This document shows, in pieces, positions 20,211 through 28,454 of a stretch of DNA of 64,000 nt. Position 1 is the stretch's first letter; each line of letters begins with the position of its first letter. Both the position numbers and the translations under genes were made by a program. Origin of the DNA: Thermohalobaculum xanthum (GTDB lineage Bacteria > Pseudomonadota > Alphaproteobacteria > Rhodobacterales > Rhodobacteraceae); contig NZ_JAEHHL010000001.1 of the NCBI RefSeq assembly GCF_016623495.1, positions 372,001-436,000 on the forward strand, in the 5' to 3' direction. Below the pieces are notes generated by a model that was not told where the DNA came from, did not search any database, and was given only the letters and a program-made list of their open reading frames with translations.

Positions 20211-21469
20211 CGATCGAGATCTCGCGCCTCTCGAACGGGTTTCGCGTCGCCACCGAGGTGATGCCGGGCTTCGGCTCGGCCAGCATCGGCATCTGGATCG
20301 ACGCCGGAACCCGTCACGAGCGCGCGGACCAGAACGGTATCGCCCACTTCCTCGAGCACATGGCGTTCAAGGGGACGGCGCGGCGCTCTGCGCTCGACAT
20401 CGCCGAGGCGATCGAGGACGTGGGCGGGTATCTCAACGCCTATACCTCGCGCGAGCGCACCGCCTATTACGCCCGGGTTCTGCCGGGCGACGTGCCGCTG
20501 GCCCTGGACATCCTTGCCGACATCCTGCGCGAGCCGAAGCTGGCCGAGGCCGACATCGAGCTCGAGCGCGGGGTGGTGCTGCAGGAGATCGGGCAGGCGC
20601 TGGACACCCCCGACGACATCATCTTCGACTGGCTGCAGGAGGTCGCATTCCCCGAGCAGGCGATGGGCCGCTCGATCCTGGGGCCCGCGTCCGAGGTCAG
20701 ACGGTTCGGAAGGGCCGACCTGGCGGGCTTCATCGCCGAGCACTACCGGCCCGAGCGGATGATCCTGGCGGCGGCCGGCGCCGTCGATCACGCCGCGATC
20801 CTGCGCCTGGCCGAGGGCCTGTTCGGCGACATGACCCCCGGGGCCGAGCCGCTGCCCGAGCCCGCCGCCTTCCGCGGCGGCGAGCGGCGGGTGAAAAAGA
20901 ACCTCGAGCAAGCGCATTTCGCGCTGGCGCTGTCGTCGCCAAGCTATCGCGACGAGCGCTATTACGCCGCACAGATCGCCGCGACGGCGCTGGGGGGCGG
21001 CATGTCCTCGCGCCTGTTCCAGGAGGCGCGCGAGAAGCGCGGCCTTTGCTACACGATCTTTGCTCAGTGTGCGGGCTGGGCGGATTCGGGAATGCTGACC
21101 GTCTATGCCGGAAGCGGTGCCGAGGCGATCGGCGGGCTGGTGGACCTGACGGTGGACGAGCTGCACCGCGCGATCGAGGACCTCTCGGCGGCCGAGGTGG
21201 CGCGCGCCCGTGCGCAGACCCGCGCGGGGCTGGTGATGGGGCTGGAAAGCGCCTCGGCCCGGGCCGAGCGGCTGGCCACGCAGGTATCGATCTGGGGCCG
21301 GGCGATCCCGGTCGACGAGACCGTCGCCCGCGTCGAGCGTGTCGATGTCGCCGCGGCGCGTGCCGCTGTCGCGGATTTCACTCATTCGGCAGCGCCCGCG
21401 GTGGCACTTTACGGTCCCGTGTCGGGTGCGCGGCCTGCGGCCGAGCTGGCGCGGCGCCTCGCCGCCTGA
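20207..21469 (+). CDS. M16 family zinc peptidase (processing-peptidase-like)
   Basis: 420 aa. The inverted zinc motif HxxEH is H47-F-L-E50-H51 in GIAHFLEHMAFKGT, with the downstream ELERGVVLQEI segment supplying the third-ligand Glu. The C-terminal half is the inactive partner domain with SRLFQEAREKRGLCYTI, giving the usual two-domain clamshell. It resembles bacterial homologues of the mitochondrial processing peptidase beta subunit. It overlaps thrC by four bases and is followed 5 bp later by an acetyltransferase, a linkage common in this order. Natural substrate unknown. Confidence 0.92.
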   Translation: MTIEISRLSNGFRVATEVMPGFGSASIGIWIDAGTRHERADQNGIAHFLEHMAFKGTARRSALDIAEAIEDVGGYLNAYTSRERTAYYARVLPGDVPLALDILADILREPKLAEADIELERGVVLQEIGQALDTPDDIIFDWLQEVAFPEQAMGRSILGPASEVRRFGRADLAGFIAEHYRPERMILAAAGAVDHAAILRLAEGLFGDMTPGAEPLPEPAAFRGGERRVKKNLEQAHFALALSSPSYRDERYYAAQIAATALGGGMSSRLFQEAREKRGLCYTIFAQCAGWADSGMLTVYAGSGAEAIGGLVDLTVDELHRAIEDLSAAEVARARAQTRAGLVMGLESASARAERLATQVSIWGRAIPVDETVARVERVDVAAARAAVADFTHSAAPAVALYGPVSGARPAAELARRLAA

Positions 21470-21474
21470 GGCCG

Positions 21475-22074
21475 ATGTTTCTGCGTCGCCCCCGCAACAG
21501 GCTGCCCGAGATCGAGACCGCGCGGCTGCTGCTGCGCGCGCCGCAGATGGTCGACTATCCGGAATGGGCGCAGCTGCGGCGCCAGAGCCGGGGGTTCCTG
21601 CAGCCATGGGAGCCGGCCTGGGCCCGCGACCACCTCAGCTCGCGCTCGTTCCGAAACCGCGTGATCTGGGCCGAGCGCGCGATCAAGCAGGGCGACGCGC
21701 TGCCGCTGTTCCTGATCCGAACCGAGGACGGCGCGGTTCTGGGCGGGCTCACGCTTTCGAACATCCGGCGCGAGCCGGCGCAGGCGGGGACGCTCGGCTA
21801 CTGGATCGGCGAGCAATTCGCGCGTGCGGGCTACATGACCGAAGCGCTGGGCGCCTTGCGCGAGCATGCCTTCGCGGAGATGGATCTCTCGCGCCTGGAG
21901 GCCGCCTGCCTGCCCGACAACGCGGCGTCTCGGCGGCTGCTGGAGCGCTGCCAGTTCAAGTATGAGGGCGTGGCGCAGGCTTATCTGCAGATCGACGGGC
22001 GGTGGCGCAACCACGTCCTCTATGCATCGCTGCGGTCCGATCGGCGGGGCAGGGTGGACGACATGGCGCGGTGA
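21475..22074 (+). CDS. GNAT family N-acetyltransferase (RimJ/RimL-like)
   Basis: 199 aa. It has the pattern of the RimJ/RimL branch: IETARLLLRAPQMVDYPEWAQL at the N-terminus, then LGGLTLSNIRREPAQAGTLGYWIGEQFARAGYMTEAL, which contains the acetyl-CoA-binding region, and LEAACLPDNAASRRLLERCQF. Such enzymes acetylate ribosomal protein N-termini or other amines; the substrate cannot be assigned. The ATG at 21475 lies 5 bp after the peptidase stop, so it is the last gene of the thrC operon. It converges on yqgE. Confidence 0.88.
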   Translation: MFLRRPRNRLPEIETARLLLRAPQMVDYPEWAQLRRQSRGFLQPWEPAWARDHLSSRSFRNRVIWAERAIKQGDALPLFLIRTEDGAVLGGLTLSNIRREPAQAGTLGYWIGEQFARAGYMTEALGALREHAFAEMDLSRLEAACLPDNAASRRLLERCQFKYEGVAQAYLQIDGRWRNHVLYASLRSDRRGRVDDMAR

Positions 22075-22105
22075 ACGCGCCCCGTCGTCCGGATCCGGGC
22101 TGGCC

Positions 22106-22726
22106 TCAGGCCGAGCCGCCGGGCGACACCAGCATCGAGGCGCTGATGCCGAGCTTGGCCAGCGCGCGTTCCCATTTCGGAGCCTGCTCGTCGCCGAACA
22201 GGAGCTCGCGGTCGGCGTTGCAGGTCAGCCAGCCATTGTTGCGCAGCTCGTCCTCGAGCTGGCCCGGTGCCCAGCCGGCATAGCCGAGCGCCACGATCGC
22301 GTCGCGCGGGCCATGCCCCGCGCCCATGGCATGCAGGATGTCGAGCGTCGCGGTCATCGAGATCTCCTCGTCGACCTGCATCGTTGCCTCGGGGCTTTCG
22401 TAGTCGGAGGAATGCAGGACAAAACCCCTGCCGGGCTCGACCGGGCCGCCATAGCGCACGTGGACGGCGCGCAGCGCGGCCCCGATCGGGATCTCGAGCG
22501 TCCCGAAAAGATCCGAGAGCGTCAGCTCACCCGCTTCGCGATTGATGACGATGCCCATCGCCCCCTCGGCCGAATGGGCGCAGAGATAGACGAGGCTGCG
22601 CTCGAACCGGGGGTCGCGCATCGAGGGCATGGCGATCAGGATCTGGCCGTCAAGAAACTGAGCCACCCCCGGATCGTGCCCGGGGCCGCCTTCCATGCCG
22701 CCATCGTTCTCGCGTGTCTGGCTCAT
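22106..22726 (-). CDS. YqgE/AlgH family protein (DUF179)
   Basis: 206 aa, soluble. It shows FLDGQILIAMPSMRDPRFERSLVYLCAHSAEGAMGIVINR, then YGGPVEPGRGFVLHS and ALGYAGWAPGQLEDELRNNGWL, which are clear UPF0301 hallmarks. The family has no settled biochemical role; AlgH affects alginate regulation in Pseudomonas. An N-terminal 20-residue extension (Gly/Asp-rich) precedes the core. It is divergent from the DsbD-domain gene with a 121-bp gap. Confidence 0.9.
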   Translation of the reverse strand: MSQTRENDGGMEGGPGHDPGVAQFLDGQILIAMPSMRDPRFERSLVYLCAHSAEGAMGIVINREAGELTLSDLFGTLEIPIGAALRAVHVRYGGPVEPGRGFVLHSSDYESPEATMQVDEEISMTATLDILHAMGAGHGPRDAIVALGYAGWAPGQLEDELRNNGWLTCNADRELLFGDEQAPKWERALAKLGISASMLVSPGGSA

Positions 22727-22847
22727 CCCTCAAATGTGGACCCGCATCTGGGCAAGGGCAAGGCGGCATGGGGGCGCGTGGACCAGGCACACGCGTAATA
22801 ACGCAGATGCTATGTTCATTTCATGCCCCCGCGACTATTTAGGAGGC

Positions 22848-23693
22848 ATGAAAGCGATACTCGACTGGACCACCGCCTTTGGCATCCTCGCGACCGCGCT
22901 GGTGGCGGCGTTGCCTGCCCGCACGGTGCAGGCGCAAGCCCTCGTGTCGAGCGGAGAATCCTTCCTCCGTGCCGACCTTGCCGTCGGCCCGCGGAGCGCG
23001 TCCGGCGTGCGCGAGGCGGGGCTCGTCCTGAACATGTCGAAGGGGTGGAAGACCTATTGGCGCAATCCGGGCGAGGCCGGCATCCCGCCCTCGTTCGACT
23101 GGGCGGGGTCGACCAACATCGCGGATATCGAGATCGACTGGCCGCGACCGCTGAGCTTCGAGAGCTTCGGGATGCGCACGCTGGGATATGCACGCGAGGT
23201 CGTGCTGCCGCTGCGCATCCATCCGGTAGACCCGTTGGCGCCCATCGGCCTGGACCTGAAGCTTGCCCTCGGGGTGTGCTCGGATATCTGCGTGCTCGAG
23301 GAGACGCGCGTCGTGCGCGACATCCCTGTCGCCGAGGTTGGCGACGGCGCGGCGCTGATCGCGGCGGCACGGGCCGCCGTTCCGGGGCCCGGCGAGGGGC
23401 AGGGGCTTGTCTCGGCGGTTTGCCGGCTGACCGGCGCGGGCGCTGATCGTGCCTTCGAGGCGCGGCTGACGTTCGTGCAGGCATTGCCGGATCCGGTCGT
23501 GGTCCTCGAAGGACCCGCCGACAGCTGGTTCCACGGAACCGAGATCGCCGCGCAGGGGGCCGAGATCGAAGTCCATGCCAAGTTGTCGCTGGGCGACCCG
23601 TCAGCGTGGGTCGGGCGTGGCAATCTGCGCATCAGCGTCTTTGCCGGCGACGTCGCGGCCGACATCAGGGGTTGCACCGCACCGGCCGGCTGA
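22848..23693 (+). CDS. DsbD N-terminal-domain protein (thiol-disulfide interchange domain)
   Basis: 281 aa. A signal peptide (about 1-28, ending VQAQA) leads to a periplasmic domain of the DsbD/ScsB N-terminal type: LNMSKGWKTYWRNPGEAGIPPSFDW, then KLALGVCSDICVLEE with a paired C-x-x-x-C near residues 143-147. The transmembrane and thioredoxin parts of full DsbD are absent and the ORF ends cleanly at 23693, so this is a stand-alone domain. A perfect AGGAGG precedes the ATG at 22848; longer in-frame starts lie inside yqgE upstream sequence. Role in periplasmic redox or copper handling is inferred. Confidence 0.82.
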   Translation: MKAILDWTTAFGILATALVAALPARTVQAQALVSSGESFLRADLAVGPRSASGVREAGLVLNMSKGWKTYWRNPGEAGIPPSFDWAGSTNIADIEIDWPRPLSFESFGMRTLGYAREVVLPLRIHPVDPLAPIGLDLKLALGVCSDICVLEETRVVRDIPVAEVGDGAALIAAARAAVPGPGEGQGLVSAVCRLTGAGADRAFEARLTFVQALPDPVVVLEGPADSWFHGTEIAAQGAEIEVHAKLSLGDPSAWVGRGNLRISVFAGDVAADIRGCTAPAG

Positions 23694-23716
23694 CCGGCTC
23701 GAGGATCAGGATGAAG

Positions 23717-23745
23717 AAGGCCCCGGCGTTGCGCGCCAGGGCCTT
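23717..23745 (-). terminator. Hairpin between dsbD-domain gene and rpoH, likely terminator
   Basis: Arms 23717-23728 and 23734-23745 (AAGGCCC core, 12 positions with one mismatch) form a stable stem in the convergent gap. Minus-strand sequence after it is CTTCTTC, only moderately T-rich, so it may act on either strand. Confidence 0.55.
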
Positions 23746-23786
23746 GTTCGGTTCGGTCTGTCCGCTGATAAAGCGGGGCGGCGAGC

Positions 23787-24692
23787 TCAGTCGGCGGCGG
23801 GGACAAGGCCCTTGCTCGTCGCCAGTTCGCGCATGCGCTTTTGCAGCTTCTCGAAGGCGCGCACCTCGATCTGACGGATGCGTTCGCGGCTCACATCGTA
23901 GACCTTGGAGAGGTCTTCAAGGGTGACCGGCTCGTCCTTCAGCCGACGCTCGGTCAGGATATGGCGCTCGCGCTCGTTCAGAGCCTCGAGCGCCTCCATC
24001 AGGAGCTCGCGGCGGGCGTCCATCTCCTGCGTCTCGGCATACTGCGCCGCCTGGTCGGCGTCCTCGTCGGCCAGCCAGTCCTGCCATTCGGTGGTGCCCT
24101 CGCCGTCACCCTTGATCGAGGTGTTGAGCGAGCTGTCGCCACCGCCCGAGAGGCGGCGGTTCATCGAGATGACCTCGTCCTCGGACACGCCAAGGTCGGT
24201 CGCGATCTTCTTCACATGCTCGGGCCGCATGTCGCCCTCTTCCAGGGCGCCGATCTTGCCCTTCGCCTTGCGAAGGTTGAAGAAAAGCTTCTTCTGCGCC
24301 GCGGTGGTGCCGAGCTTCACCATCGACCACGACCGCAGGATGTATTCCTGGATCGAGGCGCGGATCCACCACATCGCATAGGTGGCGAGCCGGAAGCCCT
24401 TGTCCGGGTCGAAGCGCTTTACCGCCTGCATCAGCCCGACATTCGCCTCGGACACGACCTCGGCCGTGGGTAGCCCATAGCCGCGATAGCCCATCGCGAT
24501 CTTCGCCGCGAGGCGCAGATGCGAGGTGACGAGCTTGTGCGCGGCCTCGCGGTCGCCGTGATCGACCCAGGCCTTGGCCAGCATGAATTCCTCGTCCGGG
24601 TCCAGCATGGGGAACTTGCGGATCTCGGCAAGATACCGGCTCATTCCCTGTTCCGGCGAGGGCGCGGGAAGCGCCGAATAGGTGCTGCTCAT
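23787..24692 (-). CDS. rpoH: RNA polymerase sigma-32 (heat-shock) factor
   Basis: 301 aa. Region 2 is VVSEANVGLMQAVKRFDPDKGFRLATYAMWWIRASIQEYIL, and the sigma-32-specific RpoH box QKKLFFNLR is at 133-141. Region 4.2 is the helix-turn-helix VTLEDLSKVYDVSRERIRQIEVRAFEKL. Length and box identify RpoH rather than RpoD or RpoS. Rhodobacterales often have two RpoH copies; which this is cannot be told. The ribosome binding region is the purine-rich GAGAGAGAGGGA just before ATG. A clean promoter was not resolved in 24693-24778. Confidence 0.95.
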   Translation of the reverse strand: MSSTYSALPAPSPEQGMSRYLAEIRKFPMLDPDEEFMLAKAWVDHGDREAAHKLVTSHLRLAAKIAMGYRGYGLPTAEVVSEANVGLMQAVKRFDPDKGFRLATYAMWWIRASIQEYILRSWSMVKLGTTAAQKKLFFNLRKAKGKIGALEEGDMRPEHVKKIATDLGVSEDEVISMNRRLSGGGDSSLNTSIKGDGEGTTEWQDWLADEDADQAAQYAETQEMDARRELLMEALEALNERERHILTERRLKDEPVTLEDLSKVYDVSRERIRQIEVRAFEKLQKRMRELATSKGLVPAAD

Positions 24693-24778
24693 TGATCCCT
24701 CTCTCTCTTGTTCTTGTCCAGGCGCGCGGGGTCTGCGGTCGGCGAGATATAATATCCCCGTCCCGCGTGCCTATCCTA

Positions 24779-25876
24779 TCAACGCGCGTGTGACGGATTC
24801 CGGCGCAAAAGACACAAAAGCGTGTTCATGTCCGAAGGAATCGGGCTCTCGAAGTCAAGATATGCGCCCGTAACCGGGTGTTGGAAGCCAAGCCGCGTCG
24901 CGTGAAGCGCCTGACGTGGAAACGCTGCAAGCGCGGCACGGGTTCCCTCGTCGACTCGGTCGGGCGAAAGCCGCCTCGGCCGGCCATACACCGGATCGCC
25001 GACCAGAGGGTGGCCAATATGCGCGGCGTGGACGCGGATCTGGTGGGTGCGCCCGGTCTCGAGCCGGAAGGTCGCGAGGCTGGCGAAGGGCGGCGCGCCG
25101 AAGCCCTCGTCCAGCCTGAGCCGCGTCACCGCGTGGCGGCCGCCCGAACGCGCGACCGCCATGCGCTTGCGGTCGACCGGGTGGCGGGCAAGGGCTGCCT
25201 CGACTCGGATCCAGCCATCCTCGAAGCTCACGCCCGGAAGCCCCGCAAGGCGCGGCTCGGCCCGGTCAGGCATGCCCCAGAGGATCGCGCGGTATTCGCG
25301 CTCGATGTCGTGGGTGGCGAACAGCGCGGCCAGGCCGGCCATGGCCGCCTCGGTCTTGGCAGCGACCAGGAGGCCGGAGGTGTCCTTGTCGATGCGATGC
25401 ACGATGCCGGGCCGCCGCTCGCCGCCGATCCCCGCGAGACTGCCGCCGCAATGGGCGAGCAGCGCATTGACCAGCGTGCCGCGCTCGGCCCCCGGTGCGG
25501 GGTGGACCACCATGCCGGCGGGCTTGTCGATGACGATCAGGTCCGCGTCCTCGTGGACCACGACCAGCGGAATGTCCTCGGGCTCGGGCCGGGCGGGCGC
25601 CGGTTCGGGCAGGGTGACGCGGTAGATCGCGCCCGCCTTGACTTTCGCGCGCGGCGCGGTGACGGTCGCGCCGCTCGGGTCGGTCACGCGTCCGGCCGCG
25701 ATCGCGTCCGCAAGCCGCGAGCGCGACAGCCCCGCGATGCCGGCGGCAGCCTCGGCCAGGGCCTTGTCCAGGCGCAGGCCATCGGCGTCGTCCGGGATGG
25801 TAAGGTCGTGGATCTGCCCGCCCGTGCCGGATGCTTCGGCCGGTACCGGCAGATCGTCGTCGAGAGGATCGTCCAT
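24779..25876 (-). CDS. rluD: RluA/RluD family 23S rRNA pseudouridine synthase
   Basis: 365 aa. An N-terminal acidic tail (MDDPLDDDLPVP) is followed by an S4 RNA-binding domain (about 34-90, LRLDKALAEAAAGIAGLSRSRLADAI) and the catalytic domain. The active-site Asp is D163 in HRIDKDTSGLLV, and VVHPAPG and LETGRTHQIRVHAAHIGHPLVGDPVYG are family motifs. It isomerises uridines of helix 69 in 23S rRNA if it is a true RluD; RluC-like specificity cannot be excluded. Its start codon overlaps the divergent start codon of the next gene. Confidence 0.9.
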   Translation of the reverse strand: MDDPLDDDLPVPAEASGTGGQIHDLTIPDDADGLRLDKALAEAAAGIAGLSRSRLADAIAAGRVTDPSGATVTAPRAKVKAGAIYRVTLPEPAPARPEPEDIPLVVVHEDADLIVIDKPAGMVVHPAPGAERGTLVNALLAHCGGSLAGIGGERRPGIVHRIDKDTSGLLVAAKTEAAMAGLAALFATHDIEREYRAILWGMPDRAEPRLAGLPGVSFEDGWIRVEAALARHPVDRKRMAVARSGGRHAVTRLRLDEGFGAPPFASLATFRLETGRTHQIRVHAAHIGHPLVGDPVYGRPRRLSPDRVDEGTRAALAAFPRQALHATRLGFQHPVTGAYLDFESPIPSDMNTLLCLLRRNPSHAR

Positions 25877-26219
25877 GTCCGATGCCCGCCGCTACGACCC
25901 CGAGGAGGAACTGCCCGAGCCCGCGCCTGTGCGGCGCCTGAGGCTGATGGTCAGCGCCCTGATCTTCGTTCTCATCGCTGGGGTGGTAACGGTTGCCGCG
26001 ACGCTTGTCATCCGGCTTGGCGCGCTGGGACCCGCTGCGGCGCCACCGATCGCGGCCGAGCGGCTGGTGCTGCCGGCGGGCGAGATGATCGTGGCGATGG
26101 GGCAGGGCGGCGGCCGCGTCCTGATCGCGACCCGCGACGCCGAGGGCGTCGAACGCCTGCGCGCCTTCGACGCTGCCAGCGGGGCGCAAAGCTCGATCAC
26201 GCTGATCGAGCGCGAGTGA
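25875..26219 (+). CDS. Small single-helix membrane protein (DUF6476-like)
   Basis: 114 aa. A cytoplasmic acidic/proline N-terminus (YDPEEELPEPAPVRRLR) precedes one membrane helix (about 24-46) and a periplasmic tail with a short beta-rich repeat (AGEMIVAMGQGGGRVLIATRDAEG is recognisable in relatives, given here by position 67-90). It matches a Rhodobacterales family usually annotated DUF6476, with no known function. GAGAGGA lies seven bases before the ATG. The start codon overlaps, on the opposite strand, that of rluD. Confidence 0.75.
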   Translation: MSDARRYDPEEELPEPAPVRRLRLMVSALIFVLIAGVVTVAATLVIRLGALGPAAAPPIAAERLVLPAGEMIVAMGQGGGRVLIATRDAEGVERLRAFDAASGAQSSITLIERE

Positions 26220-26260
26220 AGGGTTTGGGTCCGGAAGAGCACGACTGACGCGCGAACGCC

Positions 26261-27244
26261 TCAACCCGGGAGGTTACGCCAGGCGGGCAGCCCCGCGAGC
26301 GGCTCGGCCTCGACCACGCCGCGCGTGATGGCGCGCGCTACGCAGTCAGCCGCCAGCATACCAAGCCGCGAGAGCGCGGCAAGGTCGCCTGGCGGCCCTG
26401 CGCTGCCGGTCGCGAGCACGAACACCGTGTCCCCGTCGAGCGGCGCGTGAACGGGGCGGATCGCGCGGGCGAAGCCGTCATGGGCCATCGTGGCAATGCG
26501 GCCCGCCTCGGCCCGCGTGAGGCGCGCGTCGGTCGCCACCACCGCGAGCGTCGTGTTCGCGCGCGCCCCGCCCGAGAAAGCGTGCTCGAGCGTGGAAGGT
26601 GCGCCGGAGGGCGGGGTGACACCGCCCCATTCGCCTGCCTGCTCGAGCCACCAGGCCCAGGGCGCGCGCGTGCCCGGCATGACGACCGATCCGAGCGGAT
26701 TTGCCACGGCCAATGCGCCCACCGTCACGCCATCCGCCACGAACGAGGCGGTGCCGAGCCCGCCCTTCAACCCACCAGCCCTGGCGCCAAGGCCCGCCCC
26801 GGCATTTCCGAGCGCGAAATCGGCAGCCGCGGCTTCGGCCGCGGCGCGGCCGAGGCGCCACCATGGCGGCGTCTCCCAGCTCTTCGGGCCGCCGGTCGCC
26901 AGATCGAAGATGATCGCGCCCGGCACGATTGGGACCCGCGCGTCGCCCACGGCAAAGCCGCGCGCCTGGCTGCGCAGCCAGTCCATCACGCCGCCGGCGG
27001 CATCGAGCCCATAGGCCGAGCCGCCCGAAAGCGCGATGCCATGCACGACCTCGACCGTGCCGAGCGGGCCGAGCGCGTCGCTCTCACGCGTGCCGGGGCC
27101 GCCGCCGCGCACGTCGATGGCGGCAACGGCTGGCGTTGCGGGGATGACCGCCGTGACGCCGGTGAGAAGGGTGCGGTCTTCGGCGTTGCCGACGGCGAGG
27201 CCGGCAACATCAGTGATCGAGTTCCGCGGTCCCGGCCGGATCAT
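26261..27244 (-). CDS. P1 family (DmpA/S58-type) peptidase
   Basis: 327 aa. Family landmarks are NSITDVAGLAVGNAE, RGGGPGTRESDAL, HGIALSGGSAYGLDAAGGVMDWL, VPIVPGAIIFDL and GARANTTLAVVATDA. The last contains the residue at which family members self-cleave to expose an N-terminal Ser/Thr nucleophile. Characterised relatives include DmpA aminopeptidase and beta-peptidyl aminopeptidases; the substrate here is unknown. I chose the ATG at 27244 (MIRPGPRNS), with GGGGG upstream; ATGs at 27256 and 27340 give longer proteins with non-conserved starts. Confidence 0.87.
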   Translation of the reverse strand: MIRPGPRNSITDVAGLAVGNAEDRTLLTGVTAVIPATPAVAAIDVRGGGPGTRESDALGPLGTVEVVHGIALSGGSAYGLDAAGGVMDWLRSQARGFAVGDARVPIVPGAIIFDLATGGPKSWETPPWWRLGRAAAEAAAADFALGNAGAGLGARAGGLKGGLGTASFVADGVTVGALAVANPLGSVVMPGTRAPWAWWLEQAGEWGGVTPPSGAPSTLEHAFSGGARANTTLAVVATDARLTRAEAGRIATMAHDGFARAIRPVHAPLDGDTVFVLATGSAGPPGDLAALSRLGMLAADCVARAITRGVVEAEPLAGLPAWRNLPG

Positions 27245-27373
27245 CCGTGCCCCCATCCTGCTCTTGCGCGCCAAGCCTATACGCGCGGCCAGCGGGCGCA
27301 ACAGGGGCTGGCGCTTGCAAGCGCGGATGCACGCCGACACTCTGGTTGAAAATCACGAGGGGGGGCGAGCGCC

Positions 27374-28450
27374 ATGGCAGCACCGCTGGCGGGCAACCGC
27401 ATCATCGAGTTCGAAGGCATCGGGCCGGCACCCTATGCCGGGATGCTGCTGGCCGACATGGGGGCGGACGTGGTCAAGATCGCCCGGCCCTCGGCCGCGC
27501 GCGGGCCGCTGATCGAGGACACGGGTGCGGCGGCCATGGACCGGGGCAAGCGCATCGTCACGCTTGATCTGAAGGCCGATGAGGGGCGCGCGGCTGCGCT
27601 CTCGCTCGCCGCACGCGCCGACGGGCTGATCGAGGGGCTCAGGCCCGGCGTGATGGAACGTCTGGGCCTGGGGCCTGCCGAGGCGCAGGCGGCGAACCCG
27701 CGCCTTTGCTACGTTCGGGTGACCGGCTGGGGGCAGGGCGGCCCGCTGGCTCAGACGGCGGGCCACGACATCAACTACATCGCGCTCACCGGGGCGCTGC
27801 ACGCGATCGGCGAACCCGAGAGGCCTCCGGTGCCGCCACTCAACCTCGTTGGCGATTTCGGTGGCGGGGGCATGCTGGCCGCGCTGGGCATGCTGGGCGG
27901 CCTGATCGAGGCTGCGCGCACCGGACGCGGCCCGGTCGTCGATGCGGCGATGGTCGACGGCGCCGCAAGCCAGATGGCCTTCATCTACGCCTGGACCGCT
28001 TCGGGCGTGTGGCGCGACCGCCGCGGCGACAACCTGCTGGACGGGGCCGCGCCGTTCTACCGCTGCTACGCCTGCGCCTGCGGTGGCTATGTCGCGGTGG
28101 GCGCGATCGAGCCGCAGTTCTTCCGCGCGATGATGGAGGGGGTCGGGCTCGACCCCGATACCTGGGACCAGGCCGAACGCGCGCGCTGGCCGGAGCTTGC
28201 CGAGGCACTGGCCGAGCGGTTCGCGACCCGCGATCGCGACGCCTGGGCCGCGCGCTTCGCCGGCAGCGATGCCTGCGTGACGCCGGTGCTCGCCCTCGGC
28301 GAGGCGGCGGCCCACCCCCATATCGCCGATCGCGCGACCATCGGGGGTATCCCGCCAATGCCGGGTCCGGCTCCGCGCTTTGGCGACGTCATCGCCTCGG
28401 GCCCGCCGCGCGGGGTCGAGGTCGGCGAGGTCCTGTCGGGCTGGAGCTGA
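27374..28450 (+). CDS. CaiB/BaiF family CoA-transferase / alpha-methylacyl-CoA racemase
   Basis: 358 aa. The class III fold shows GNRIIEFEGIGPAPYAGMLLADMGADVVKI at the N-terminus, a DRGKRIVTLDLK block, then YVRVTGWGQGGPLAQTAGHDINYIALTGAL. In AMACR the H and D of this last segment (GHDINY) belong to the active site. Length and the GHDINYIALTGAL motif favour alpha-methylacyl-CoA racemase over a formyl- or carnitine-CoA transferase. A role in branched or bile-acid-like acyl-CoA breakdown is inferred. The gene is divergent from the P1 peptidase and convergent with bdhA (4-bp gap). Confidence 0.85.
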   Translation: MAAPLAGNRIIEFEGIGPAPYAGMLLADMGADVVKIARPSAARGPLIEDTGAAAMDRGKRIVTLDLKADEGRAAALSLAARADGLIEGLRPGVMERLGLGPAEAQAANPRLCYVRVTGWGQGGPLAQTAGHDINYIALTGALHAIGEPERPPVPPLNLVGDFGGGGMLAALGMLGGLIEAARTGRGPVVDAAMVDGAASQMAFIYAWTASGVWRDRRGDNLLDGAAPFYRCYACACGGYVAVGAIEPQFFRAMMEGVGLDPDTWDQAERARWPELAEALAERFATRDRDAWAARFAGSDACVTPVLALGEAAAHPHIADRATIGGIPPMPGPAPRFGDVIASGPPRGVEVGEVLSGWS

Positions 28451-28454
28451 CCGC

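Noticed and set aside
24741-24780. TATAAT-like element on the plus strand between rpoH and rluD
   Set aside because: No -35 element at a proper distance and no plus-strand gene downstream. Minus-strand alternatives for rpoH also lack a clear -35.
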